DNA of 64,000 nucleotides, from positions 248,001-312,000 of the forward strand of contig AP026140.1 of NCBI GenBank assembly GCA_030295235.1, in the 5' to 3' direction. Below are positions 11,252 to 21,212 of this stretch, one piece after another. The stretch comes from Fistulifera solaris (taxonomy: Eukaryota > Bacillariophyta > Bacillariophyceae > Naviculales > Stauroneidaceae). The translations under genes were made by a program, and so were the position numbers. The first letter of the stretch is position 1. Every line of letters starts with the position of its first letter. The notes beneath the pieces were generated by a model, which worked only from the letters and a program-made list of their open reading frames with translations, made no database searches and was not told where the DNA came from.

Positions 11252-12268
11252 ATGTCGCTGGCGAAGTATAGCTGGCAGATAATTTTGCGGCGAGGAGCGT
11301 CTTCTCGAGCAGCAACATTCATCGCACAACGGCAGAGATGCAATCGGAATTGTCTTGTCATTCAACAAACAATACAGAGGGCATGGAACAGCAGTAAAAC
11401 ACCCAACAACACTATTGATAATGAAAATACAGACGATACATCCGAATGGATTCCTCCCAGTCATCCATTGGCGGGTGATCGAGGACAATCGCATCTCGAT
11501 CAGCGGTTTCACGAACCCAACCTGGCGGAAATTGAAAAGCAATTGAAAGAGATGGAAATGGAAGAAAAGACGTCCCGTACCAGCACAAATGAAGTCGACT
11601 GGCTTCAAACACGACGCAAAAAGATGGGTCCCATCGACATGCTACTGCCACACGAAGCCAAACTGAAGAAAGATGCCCTGGCGGAAATTCCCATCAAACA
11701 TCATACACTCTTATCGAAAGATGAAATCGCGACATGTTTAGAAGCCATGGGTGGCCGTGATATTACTGTCATACTGGATGACCCCCGGTATCGACGCATG
11801 GGGGGAGCTTTGGGCCTGATTCTGGTCAGTGCTTCCACGCATACACAACTCTCTATGATGGCGGATGCATTGGTGCGACAGATGCGGAGACGTGATTTGC
11901 ACCAACTGGATGTGTTAGGTGCCAAATATGGTCCGGAAGGCAATCAACGTAGTAGTAGTCAAGCAGAAGAAACGTGGATTGTGGTCGATTGTCGAAATTA
12001 TGTCGTTCATTTTCAAGATGAAGTCACACGAAAGTTGATTGATTTGGAAGCTTTGTGGTCGGGGAAGGATCCACTTTTCGAGATTAATTACCGAGACGAA
12101 GATCAAGTCGATGATTATGTTGCAAATCATCCTGTTCCTATGCATTACGGAAGATCGACGGTTGAGTTTGATAATGTGCTCAAGCAATTACACAAACGAC
12201 GGTATACTTCACCACACAAGCCTGTGGTGCGAAAGACAAAAAAGAAGTTGTCGAGCCGACGACGATAG
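11252..12268 (+). CDS. RsfS/Iojap-family ribosome-silencing factor, organellar (MALSU1-like)
   Basis: A single-exon gene of 338 residues. Residues ~155-290 carry the RsfS/Iojap fold: KDEIATCLEAMGGRDITVILDD, a mid-domain GLILVSASTHTQLSMMADAL, and the signature ETWIVVDCRNYVVHF followed by DLEALW. Known members bind uL14 on the large ribosomal subunit and block subunit joining, or assist mitochondrial large-subunit assembly. The basic N-terminus (LRRGASSRAATFIAQRQR), rich in Arg and hydroxylated residues, looks like a mitochondrial presequence; there is no diatom plastid-type signal. The last 30 residues are Lys/Arg-rich. The frame is intact, unlike many neighbours. It is tail to tail with the CRAL-TRIO gene, 59 bases away. 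Confidence 0.88.
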   Translation: MSLAKYSWQIILRRGASSRAATFIAQRQRCNRNCLVIQQTIQRAWNSSKTPNNTIDNENTDDTSEWIPPSHPLAGDRGQSHLDQRFHEPNLAEIEKQLKEMEMEEKTSRTSTNEVDWLQTRRKKMGPIDMLLPHEAKLKKDALAEIPIKHHTLLSKDEIATCLEAMGGRDITVILDDPRYRRMGGALGLILVSASTHTQLSMMADALVRQMRRRDLHQLDVLGAKYGPEGNQRSSSQAEETWIVVDCRNYVVHFQDEVTRKLIDLEALWSGKDPLFEINYRDEDQVDDYVANHPVPMHYGRSTVEFDNVLKQLHKRRYTSPHKPVVRKTKKKLSSRRR

Positions 12269-12327
12269 ACATATGCAAACTCTAAAAATCGTTCTAGTTC
12301 GTACGTCTATCGCAATTGTTTCAACAA

Positions 12328-13329
12328 CTACTTTGGATTCTCGGCATATTTTCGATACTTGATAAAATCGGCCACAATCTCGTCCGACGGAGCCTTTCCC
12401 GTGTCGGCGTCGTCCGGCAAATACGATTCAAAGCCGGGCATGAGAAATTGGGGTAAATCCGCTTCGGGAATGACGTGCACTTTCTTACGGAAATCGGCCG
12501 CCAACATGGGTTTCATGATGTTCCAAATCTTATCAAACCAACCGGGTGGGTTCACGATAAGAAAGAGACGAACACGAACGGGGACTCGTCCCTGTAGCAT
12601 CATCATAAATTGGTAACAATAATTGATGGAGAAGTTTTCCATCTTCCAATTATTCATATATGCCATGAAGCCGATTCCTGTAAGCAGCAACCTTATCTGA
12701 GCAGAATCATCGTGACATCCCCTTTTTCCTTCCACACAAACCTACCTTCGGAACATGCCTTTTCCTTCTCTACCATAGTTTCCATGTAGTAGCCGAGATT
12801 ATCAATAATGGTTTTTGTAGATGTTTCCTTGGGAAAGTATCGGGCAGGATACATGAAAAACAGATCGTGACCGTCTTTCGTCTGCAAACCAGGAACCGGG
12901 TAGAGTGTCTATCGGTGATCGTAATTGCACACAGATTGAGACAAGAAAAACGCGATTCAAACAAGCAAAGCACGAAAAGACATGTATTACCTTAGTGGCA
13001 AGTTGTTTCTCGAGATCAATAGCATTTAATTCGAGATAACGTCGAGGAAAACTCTTCATGACTTTGAAGGCCGTCTTTTCGTTGAACTTTTCCTTCCCTG
13101 GACTGCAACGAGCAAATCGTAGATACATTTCATCCGAAAATGGCTCATAAGTCTTTTCCCACTTTTCTTTGAGATTATCGAAACACTTCTTTTCCGCTTC
13201 CGTGAGCGCGGCAATTTGCTCCGCAATCGACCGTTCTCCCGTCGGAGCAAAACGCATCGGTCCATCTCCTAATTCCTTGCGCGCGGTAACAAAGTCAATC
13301 TTTGTCTCATTCGTTACTTCAATCGTCAT
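12328..13329 (-). CDS. CRAL-TRIO (Sec14-like) lipid-transfer domain protein
   Basis: Three exons (13329-12991, 12908-12746, 12677-12328) give 283 residues with all junctions in frame. The N-terminal helical part (residues ~40-110, with EMYLRFARCSPGKEKFNEKTAFKVM) is the CRAL-TRIO N-like bundle. Residues ~115-265 form the lipid-binding lobe, with the conserved-type segments LFFMYPARYFP, GIGFMAYMNNW, RVRLFLIVNPPGWFDKIW and KPMLAADFRKKVHVI. Sec14-like proteins exchange phosphatidylinositol, phosphatidylcholine or tocopherol-type ligands between membranes; the ligand here cannot be told from sequence. There is no signal peptide or membrane anchor, so it is probably cytosolic. Confidence 0.88.
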
Positions 13330-14117
13330 TCTAGTATTTGGTGAACGAGAAGGAGATGGAAGTATACAAGCAACGGGCTTTTTGAGTTTTTGTTATTAAT
13401 TTTTTTATGTGGAAATAAGAGCTTTCGCGAAGATGTAAAAAACGCAAGAAGCCGAACGAGGGTTTTTCGCGAAGATCTAAAAAATGCGCGCTTTAAAATC
13501 TACTATGGGCCGAAAAGTATTGTCCACCTTTCTTCGCATGACTGAGTTTCAGTCATGAGACACGAGACACATCCCTACCGTCTTGTCTGCTTGAATGATA
13601 AGTTACCATTATTTGTAGCGCCAGTGGTAATTTTCTCTCGTGTACCATGAATCTCGTAAGGTTTCCTGGGACATGCAACGCATCGATCGTTTGCTTTGCG
13701 TCAAAATTTCTTCCAAACGTTGATTTTTCTTAGTCGACTGTAGGCCTAAGTGTAGATTACTTTTTTTGTGTGACTGGATAGCAGTCACGAGTCATGGGAT
13801 TCGATGAGTTCAATAACTCGTTTCGTGTGTTGCCTTTTTTGTTTGCTTGACTTAAAATAGTCTAAATAATGGATTATTACTTCTTTCGTTTTCAATTGAT
13901 TGTACCAGCTACCGGAAGCTCGGTGGCGTTCGAAACTATCAGAGACTTCTTACAAAGTAGGCATCGAGCAGTGATAGCCATTACTTTACGGCAACAAAAT
14001 TGAAATTAGTGAAGAATTGGAGAACAATTTACAAGCCGTTTGGAATCATTCACAACATATAAAAAGTATATTTCATATTGAAAATATATGTGTTTATTTA
14101 TTATCCATGGCAACGCC
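13330..14117. other. Intergenic region with two copies of a dispersed hairpin element
   Basis: 788 bases without a gene. It holds a perfect inverted repeat at 13538-13558 (arms CATGACTGA and TCAGTCATG) and another at 13770-13788 (arms GTGACTG and CAGTCAC), each near an ACTATGGGCC or TAGGCCTAAGTGTAGATTAC stretch. It also has a short direct repeat, TTCGCGAAGAT, at about 13424 and 13470. I see no credible coding sequence. Confidence 0.6.
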
Positions 14118-15094
14118 TTACAAACGTCCGCCACTGCCCGCCACAAGGTTCTCCTCCTTCTTGGCTTCTACTGGCTTTCCAGTGTCGGCAACTTTTTCAT
14201 CCGCACTGTGCCACTCCATGAGTTCAGTGACATCAAACTTGGGCTTCTTTAGCACCTTGACCTTACGAATGTAGCAGTCCTTGACCGGGAAGATCGATGA
14301 GGCATCCTTGGCGATATTGTCTCCAATGGGGGCCGAGATGAGTTCCTTCACAAGAGATTTCAAGTCACCCTTTGTTCCGAGTTCCGTCATGGTGGCGGTC
14401 ATCTTGGCGCGGATGGCTCGTGCCTGAGCGGACTTGATGTAGCAAGTGTTCTTGATCTGGTTCTCCTGGGGACGAGTGAAAGCAATGCAGAACATGCGAA
14501 CGACGTATCCGTCCGTTGTTCGAACATCCACCGATCCTTCAATGATGGACTGCTTCTTTCGGATCAAACTGCAAAGCTTATCGCGCGTCATGTCCATTCC
14601 GTGGAAGTTCAGCAGACAGTTGTATCCCTGAACGTCCTCTACACACAAACGCACTTTTCTCCAAGCCAAAGCCTCATTCTTGTTCAAATCGGCCAAACTG
14701 ACTTCAACAATACGTCCTTTCAAGTAATCCGAGGCAATCTTTGTACCTTGGGTTTTTGTAATAAGAGTACGACCGCAGTCCTTGACCGCGAAAATGGAAG
14801 GAGCAACGAGCTTGTACCATTCCTTTTTCAAGAAAGGATCGACCGCCTTTTGCGGCTTCCCTTCTTGCTTTTCGTCAATCGCTTATTCTTTCCCTGTTCG
14901 ATTAAAAATGAGAATGAGAGAGTGGCATTAGACTGGTTCTACCGGAAGACAAAATGGACAATGGAGTGCAGAACGATGCAGTGGAGAGTTTTTTATTGAA
15001 CCATCCATAAGGACTACGTGGCGCTTCCATTCCTCTCACTAGCCCTGTATTTATTCTCTTCTCATACACAAGAATATTAACTTACGACTGCCAT
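14118..15094 (-). CDS. RPS3A: 40S ribosomal protein eS1 (S3a)
   Basis: Component of the small ribosomal subunit near the mRNA exit. A tiny first exon encodes only Met-Ala-Val (15094-15086). The 192-base GTAAGT intron (15085-14894) joins it to GKNKRLTKSKKGS, the universal eS1 N-terminus, which fixes the start. The rest is a close match to the family: WYKLVAPSIF, GRTLITKTQGTKIASDYLKG, RVFEVSL-like VEVSLADL, LLNFHGMDMTRDKL, DGYVVRMFCIAFTRP and a C-terminal ELMEWH followed by an acidic/basic tail. A T4 run (plus strand 14848-14851) lacks one base between KKGSRK and AVDPFLKKEW. An essential single-copy-type protein is unlikely to be broken, so I treat this as a sequence error. Confidence 0.95.
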
Positions 15095-15456
15095 GGTGAT
15101 CAACTGTGTATGTAACTCGGAGGAATAGCACAACAATTGCCGAACGATGATGAAGGCGGATCAAAAACGCACGGTGCGGTCTCGTCTCGTTTTTAGTAAA
15201 CCGAAAAGTGATTCTGCGTCTGGCCTGTGTACGACATCCAGACTCATTCGGGAATAAAATATTGTTGCGTGACTGCTTCCAAACGTACGACAGACCAAAG
15301 ATCGCACCTCTCGTACTGGTTCAACTTGAGTATCTTACGTTGGGCTGACGATTGGCTGTTTGGACTGCGAGAAAAAAGATTGCAAGTCAACTTTGCAGCA
15401 GCAGCACCGGTCGCTTTCGTCCAATTTTATACCTGTGTTTACCTTTCGAAAAGACC
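15095..15456. promoter_or_regulatory. Divergent promoter region between eS1 and FCP antenna gene
   Basis: 362 bases between the starts of two genes expected to be very strongly expressed. It holds a pyrimidine-rich, CGTCTCG-containing stretch on the eS1 side and 5' leader sequence before the FCP ATG. No TATA box is obvious. The promoter call rests on position only. Confidence 0.45.
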
Positions 15457-16047
15457 ATGAAGTTCTACACTCTTCTCGCTCTTCTCGGCTCTGCCGCTGC
15501 TTTCGCTCCGGCTTCTCAAACAAAGTCATCCAACACGGTCTTGTCGGCTTGGAAGGACGATGCCGTCGTCGGAAAGACCGCCCCGGCGGGTTATTTTGAC
15601 CCCTTGGGTTTGTCAAAGAACAAGAGCGACAAAACTATGGCTTACTACCGTGAAGCAGAATTGAAAAACGGTCGTGTTGCCATGGCGGCTTGCTTGGGAT
15701 GGTACATTACCGCCGGAGGAACTCACCCGGCCTTTGGTGGTTCCCTTTCCGATGATCCTTTGAAAGCGGCCGGTGAACTGTCTTTCGTTGGATGGTTGCA
15801 ATTCATTTTTGGATGCGGTGTCATTGAATTCTTGGGTGAGAAGATCAAGGAACGTCCAGGATATGTTCCCGGAGATATTCTTGGTGCCAGCTTCTGGGTT
15901 GACAACAGCGATGAGGGATGGGTCATGTACCAAAACAAGGAGCTCAACAACGGTCGCCTTGCTATGCTTGCCTTTGTTGGTATCCTCACTCAGGATATTC
16001 TGTACGGAAACTATGGAGATATGATCTTCAAGCCTTTGGTGAAATAA
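15457..16047 (+). CDS. Fucoxanthin-chlorophyll a/c-binding (FCP, Lhcf-type) antenna protein
   Basis: A light-harvesting protein of the thylakoid membrane, 196 residues. The ATG at 15457 is chosen over an in-frame one 105 bases upstream because it opens a compact signal peptide ending AAAFAP, the canonical diatom plastid motif. Three membrane helices follow. Helix 1 has ELKNGRVAMAACLGWY and helix 3 has ELNNGRLAMLAFVGILTQD, with the Glu/Arg ion-pair and chlorophyll-ligand residues. The middle helix is WLQFIFGCGVIEFLGE. The mature N-terminus, DDAVVGKTAPAGYFDPLGLS, is typical of FCPs. There is no intron and the frame is intact. Assignment to an exact Lhcf number would need comparison with a reference set. 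Confidence 0.95.
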   Translation: MKFYTLLALLGSAAAFAPASQTKSSNTVLSAWKDDAVVGKTAPAGYFDPLGLSKNKSDKTMAYYREAELKNGRVAMAACLGWYITAGGTHPAFGGSLSDDPLKAAGELSFVGWLQFIFGCGVIEFLGEKIKERPGYVPGDILGASFWVDNSDEGWVMYQNKELNNGRLAMLAFVGILTQDILYGNYGDMIFKPLVK

Positions 16048-16251
16048 ACTGATATTTACGTATGTGATCCTGTCGTGATGGTAAATTGATTTTGTTTACT
16101 AGAAGGATAATACACCCGCTCAGCCTGCTCGCTGGAGCTAGGACCCTAAATGCAAGCTGCGTTTTGTAATACGCTAGAATCTAGATGAAACAATTCTCGC
16201 ACTTCGTAAACCGTGAGAGTCGGATCGACTTCCAGCAGAACCGCCTTCCGA

Positions 16252-16944
16252 TCATTGTATCTCAGCCGTTCCGCGTGTAGCATCTTGTAGTTCCTCCCGC
16301 AGTCGCACTTCATTTTCTTTTTCGCATGTAATGTCGATCGACAAAGTCCCATCCACTCCATACTCGTCATTCGATGTTTGTCCTCCGCATTTGGCTGCCA
16401 ATTCGTAGACAATTCCGACGAAGCTGGCTGGCACTTTGACATGCACTGTGATCTTGGGCGTGAGGACTAGGACGGGCGCTTCCCGCAACGTTTGACGCGC
16501 CGTTGCTCCGTACGCTCGAATCAATCCACCGGCACCGAGTTTGACACCACCAAAGTAGCGCACGACGATACAGATCGTATCCGACAAAAATTCTCCCTGA
16601 ATGGCACCCAGAATCGGTAGTCCGGCCGTGCCTGTCGGCTCGCCGTCATCCGAACATCGTTCCGTCACAGGATCAGTACCTCCACGATATCCATAACACC
16701 AATGGCGTGCTTTGGGGTGTACTTTTTTGATGTGCTCTAAATAGTTTTGTGCTTCTGCCCACGAGTCGACGTGACTCGCGTACGCCAGAAACCGACTTTT
16801 CTTCATTTCGTATTCAGTCAGGTGTGATCCTGGTGCCAGTGTTCGTATTTCTTCCGTCTTGGACAGGAAGAACCGCCGTTGTCGTCGTGCGAGGCTGCTA
16901 TAATTTGTTGGACGACTTGTCGAGAAGGCGACAAGGATTGTCAT
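16252..16944 (-). CDS. YigZ/IMPACT (UPF0029) family protein
   Basis: About 230 residues in one exon, starting at the ATG at 16944. The IMPACT domain covers residues ~30-150: KKSRFLAYASHVDSWAEA, HPKARHWCYGYR, SDDGEPTGTAGLPILGAI and VVRYFGGVKLGAGGLIRAYG are the family signatures. A YigZ-type C-terminal ferredoxin-like part follows (CGGQTSNDEYG). Eukaryotic IMPACT regulates GCN2, but this short YigZ-like form lacks the RWD domain, so that role should not be assumed. The N-terminus is basic and could be an organelle presequence. The frame stops at 16252; another frame stays open to 16146, so the true end is slightly uncertain. Confidence 0.88.
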   Translation of the reverse strand: MTILVAFSTSRPTNYSSLARRQRRFFLSKTEEIRTLAPGSHLTEYEMKKSRFLAYASHVDSWAEAQNYLEHIKKVHPKARHWCYGYRGGTDPVTERCSDDGEPTGTAGLPILGAIQGEFLSDTICIVVRYFGGVKLGAGGLIRAYGATARQTLREAPVLVLTPKITVHVKVPASFVGIVYELAAKCGGQTSNDEYGVDGTLSIDITCEKENEVRLREELQDATRGTAEIQ

Positions 16945-17117
16945 TCGGGTGCTCCAGCACAAAAATCCCCCAAAGAGAGACGCCAGCGAATAAACGATTG
17001 TTATAAACGCGATAAATCATACTATTCTGGTCATTGGGTTCATGTAAGTTTTAGTATCGCGTCAGTCAAGTCAATAACATCAGATTTTTATGTTGTTCAA
17101 ATAATTTTGTTGTTGTC
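16945..17117. other. Transition into repeat island
   Basis: Upstream region of the YigZ-like gene, leading into the palindrome-rich field. Nothing else is recognisable. Confidence 0.3.
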
Positions 17118-17720
17118 GTTCCAGAAATTCTGGGATGAGTTTGTGGACGTTCGAGAAAATCTGGAAACGATGTTTTTGGTTCATACAGAACATCTGTGTA
17201 AGTCTACCAGGTAACCTCCAGAAAATCTGGATTTCGGATTTTGGGTCAAACAAAAATTCGGTGTGAAGTCCAGAAAATCTGGAACATTCGCGTTTGCATA
17301 CAAACAGCAATTCTGTCTGTCTATGGTCCAGAAGTTCTGGACCATCGATGTTCGAGATCATACCAAACTTCTCAAGAAACTTTGGACCTCTTTGTTATAG
17401 ATCTTATTGAACTTCCGTGCTCTTTCAAGCAAATATCTGGAAACGACCTTTTCAATGAACATCGGTTCCGAGTTAAGTCCAGAAATTTTGGACCATCAAC
17501 GTTTGCTATAATACAGAAATTCTGTGATGGTCCAGAAACCCTGGACCAGGTGTTTCATCTAATAGATATTATGTGGGCGTTCAAAAAAACTTTTCACCTC
17601 GTTGGTATAGATAGAAACGGTGTTTTTCAACAAGCATCGTTTCCGAGTAAGTTCGTGGAATTCGGGAAACCGCGATCTACTGTAAACATACAAAAATTCG
17701 GTTGACATTCAGAAATTTTG
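17118..17720. repeat. Degenerate palindromic minisatellite field (CCAGAAATTCTGG family)
   Basis: Some 600 bases carry at least ten variants of a short near-palindrome around CCAGAAATTCTGG (e.g. TCCAGAAAATCTGGA, TCCAGAAGTTCTGGACC, GTCCAGAAACCCTGGACC), often followed by ATACAGAAATTCTG-like pieces. It is the same sequence family as the more regular array at 27245-28080, but the units are more diverged and spacing is irregular. A 154-residue open frame crosses it but has no protein-like features. Confidence 0.75.
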
Positions 17721-17727
17721 TGTAAAT

Positions 17728-19303
17728 AAATTTCCTACGGTGGCTACGTAGAGTACGCGTAGACGCAGGAAGCGTTGAATCTTTCGACTAATTCTTGTAT
17801 CACTGTCATCTTGGAGTTGATTATTGTTTAACGTCACGCATTAGTAGTATGTAGTATTGGGCAAATTATGGTTGATATGGGTGTCCGAGAACTGCGGAAA
17901 ATGATGTGATCAAAATTACAAAATATCCGGTTTCCCCTCTGTCGATAAATTTCCCTACGACAGCTACGTGAAATTGCGTAGACATTCGAAGCGTTGCGTT
18001 GTTCGTTCCGTCATCCTTTTGTTTTTCAATTCACTTCGGTGGCGAATATTACTTACCGCTACGACGCCCATTCGGTGCGCAAGATAACGTTGACGTTTGT
18101 GCACACTTTAAATCCAAAAATTGGATGATGGTGAAAATGCGATCTCCGGGTACCCCTGCAGAGATAAATTTCCTACGGAGGCTACGTAGAGTACGCGTAG
18201 ACACAGGAAGCGTTGAATCTTTCGACTAATTCTTGTATCACTGTCATCTTGGAGTTGATTATTGTTTAACGTCACGCATTAGCGTTGTTGGGCAAATTAT
18301 GGTTGATATGGGTGCCCGAGAACTGCGGAAAATGATGTGATCGAAATTACACAGTGTCCGGTTTCCCCTCTGTCGATAAATTTCCCTACGAGAGCTACGT
18401 GAAATTGCGTAGACATTCGAAGCGTTGCGTTGTTCGTTCCGTCAACCTTTTGTTTTTCAATTCACTTCGGTGGCGAATATTACTTACCGCTACGACGCCC
18501 ATTCGGTGCGCAAGATAACGTTGACGTTTGTGCACACTTTAAATCCAAAAATTGGATGATGGTGAAAAATGCGATCTCCGGGTACCCCTGCAGAGATAAA
18601 TTTCCTACGGAGGCTACGTAGAGTACGCGTAGACACAGGAAGCGTTGAATCTTTCGACTAATTCTTGTATCACTGTCATCTTGGAGTTGATTATTGTTTA
18701 ACGTCACGCATTAGCGTTGTTGGGCAAATTATGGTTGATATGGGTGCCCGAGAACTGCGGAAAATGATGTGATCGAAATTACACAGTGTCCGGTTTCCCC
18801 TCTGTCGATAAATTTCCTACGAGAGCTACGTGAAATTGCGTAGACATTCGAAGCGTTGCGTTGTTCGTTCCGTCAACCTTTTGTTTTTCAATTCACTTCG
18901 GTGGCGAATATTACTTACCGCTACGACGCCCATTCGGTGCGCAAGATAACGTTGACGTTTGTGCACACTTTAAATCCAAAAATTGGATGATGGTGAAAAA
19001 TGCGATCTCCGGGTACCCCTGCAGAGATAAATTTCCTACGGAGGCTACGTAGAGTACGCGTAGACGCAGGAAGCGTTGAATCTTTCGACTAATTCTTGTA
19101 TCACTGTCATCTTGGAGTTGATTATTGTTTAACGTCACGCATTAGCATTGTTGGGCAAATTATGGTTGATATGGGTGTCCGAGAACTGCGGAAAATGATG
19201 TGATCGAAATTACACAATGTCCGGTTTCCCCTCTGTCGATAAATTTCCCTACGAGAGCTACGTGAAATTGCGTAGACATTCGAAGCGTTGCATTGTTCGT
19301 TCC
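17728..19303. repeat. 431-438 bp tandem satellite, about 3.6 copies
   Basis: Three complete units and a truncated fourth repeat head to tail: starts at about 17728, 18166, 18598 and 19029. The marker phrase ATTCTTGTATCACTGTCATC recurs at 17791, 18229, 18661 and 19092, giving spacings of 438, 432 and 431. Units 2 and 3 are almost identical, while unit 1 differs by scattered substitutions and small indels. Each unit carries a ~63-codon open frame starting MFVPS; its conservation follows from DNA identity, and there is no reason to call it a gene. The fourth unit is broken by the hairpin element at 19304-19393 and ends at about 19423. Confidence 0.93.
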
Positions 19304-19393
19304 GGAAAGGACGTTAAAATTCTGCCTTTCAGTTCAAGTTTCTTCGTAGAGCCTAGAGCCTACGGCGAAGCAGAATTTTAACGTCGTTTCCCC
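19304..19393. mobile_element. MITE-like hairpin insertion in the satellite
   Basis: About 90 bases interrupt the fourth satellite unit exactly where units 2 and 3 read GTTCGTTCCGTCAACC. The ends are inverted repeats of about 22 bases differing at one position: GGAAAGGACGTT... at the left and ...AACGTCGTTTCC at the right, each running into TTCTGC or its complement. The interior (CTTCGTAG...CTACGGCGAAG) can also fold back. Possible target duplication is no more than a CC pair. There is no coding capacity, so any mobility would need a transposase in trans. Confidence 0.75.
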
Positions 19394-19719
19394 GTCAACC
19401 TGTTGTTTTCACTTCGGTGGCGATTTCTGTGCCATGGTTGTCATCATTCGGGACTGCGCGCGCCTGTTTAACAACCTGTGTTGTAGAATACGTCGGTGTT
19501 CAATCCCACGAAACGCACTACTGATTATTACTACCAGAGGGTGCTTGTCGGAAGTCTCTCCGTGACAGAATATGTACACTTAAAGCTTATATGACATGAT
19601 TTTTACCGATAACGTTGAACTCCTACAGAACTGTATCAACAAACATCCGGTTTTTAATCACGTTTTATCTCCTAAATATAAATTTGGTTCATTCCTATGT
19701 AATTATCCTTTTTTGGCGT

Positions 19720-19842
19720 AGAGAGAAATTTCTCACTGTAGAGAGAAATTTCTCACTATAGAGAGAAATTGCTCTCTCAAAGTGCATTTTCTCCCTATAG
19801 AGAGAATTTGCTCTCTATAAAGAGAAATATCTCTCTAGCTCG
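19720..19842. repeat. Palindromic GAGAGAAATTTCTC cluster, copy 1
   Basis: Tandem short palindromes built on TAGAGAGAAATTTCTCAC, followed by CTCTCTATAAAGAGAG-type inversions. The whole stretch could fold into multiple hairpins. A closely similar cluster lies at 20716-20846. Not part of any gene. Confidence 0.8.
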
Positions 19843-20715
19843 ATTGAGTAAGTAACGAAACTCAACAGCAATAACACGCTTTTCAATTAAGGTTTTTGCG
19901 TTTCAACGGAATCCGACGCAAACTCTCATCGCTCATCGCTCATCGCGTTCACATAATTCACAACACTCGCAAATCTCACTCGTTCAATCTTTTATTTAGA
20001 AAAAGGCCCATTTAGACTATCCAAACAAGATAATCTTGAAAAATATCTATTGGGAATTCATAGGCAAATGCTGGTTCATGAAATCAGTGCGAAATGTAGA
20101 TTGGGTTCTTTGACGGGCTCTCACACCGACGGCTCGTGGATGCGACCGTGAGTTTTCTATCGACCCAGCATCCAAAGCCAACAGGATAGACCTCTTGTTG
20201 GTCCTTTCCTTTCTTCTTTGCAGCAGCGTAACGTTCTTTCTCCCACTCCTTCGGTCAAAGAATCTTCTGGCTCTAAAGCTGCAATTTTTTCGAGTAAGAA
20301 TCAAGTATTGCTGCTGATAAACGAAGCAGCCCCGGACCGCGTAAATTTGCCAGACTTCAGTCAGCATGGAAACAACATGCTTTGTTCAAGATGAGCCTCG
20401 GATCAAAAGTGCGCTTGTCACAATAAAACAATGGTGGTGGTGAAATTGGCTCGTCGTAACCAGCACATGAAGCCAAGAATGGCACTCGGCCTGCAAACGC
20501 GCCATCCTTCTTTCCAGAGCTAAGCCCCAACAATCCTGTTGAAGGAGGTTGATTGATAATAAGTAATTAGAAGTGTTTGTGTAACTCCGAAGCCTTGTTG
20601 TTGTGTTGCGGTCGATTCGCGGTCGCTGATGAGAATTTTCGGTGATGCTTCATTTTTGGAAAAATCATAACCTTAATTGAAACCACAAGTAAGACACGGT
20701 TAAAATTTTGAAAGA
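19843..20715. other. Non-repetitive spacer between two palindrome clusters
   Basis: 873 bases between the clusters. A 106-residue minus-strand open frame (20367-20047) is rich in Arg, Ser and Thr, has no homologue I recognise and no splice context, so I do not call it a gene. Confidence 0.4.
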
Positions 20716-20846
20716 GAGATTTTTCTCACTATAGAGAGAAATTTCTCACTATAGAGAGATTTTTCTCTCTAAAGAGAGCAAATTCTCTATAGAGAGAAAA
20801 TGCTCTCTTGAGGGAGCATTTTCTCTCTATAGAGAAATTTTTCTGT
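20716..20846. repeat. Palindromic GAGAGAAATTTCTC cluster, copy 2
   Basis: Second cluster of the same family: TCTCACTATAGAGAGAAA appears twice in tandem, then AGAGAGCAAATTCTC and GCATTTTCTCTCTATAG-type inversions. Order and orientation of the sub-units match copy 1. Confidence 0.8.
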
Positions 20847-21212
20847 GGCTAATAAAGTACCAACACGTTTTAAGGGCTAAGTAATTTAACCGTTTCGAAC
20901 GCTCAAAGTAAACATTTATCGCCGATAGCTATTTTTACTGTTACAATAAATTATATCAATACGACATGAATGCCCTCTATTCTGAAACCGGTCGGACGTA
21001 GCAGTTTCCGCCAAGCTCCCAGGTATATGCTTTGATTGTGTCACTTTTCTCGGAGCAACGAAAACATCGCCAAAAACGAAAACACGACGAAACATCTCGA
21101 TGCTTATTTCTTATTTCTCGCTATTTGTCTGCATTGTTTGTTTCTTGTCTATCCTTCAATCACAACGTCTAACTTATAAACACGGCGACAACCTTTAGCA
21201 CCCGCTTCTACA
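20847..21212. other. Upstream region of the presenilin gene
   Basis: 366 bases with no repeat or credible open frame. Presumably contains the presenilin promoter and 5' leader. Confidence 0.4.

Noticed and set aside
17999-19052. Three near-identical 63-76-codon open frames starting MFVPS
   Set aside because: They are carried by the 431-bp satellite units; similarity is DNA-level and no protein feature is visible.
20047-20367. 106-codon minus-strand open frame in the repeat island
   Set aside because: No homology, no splice or start context, and an Arg/Ser/Thr bias typical of chance frames.
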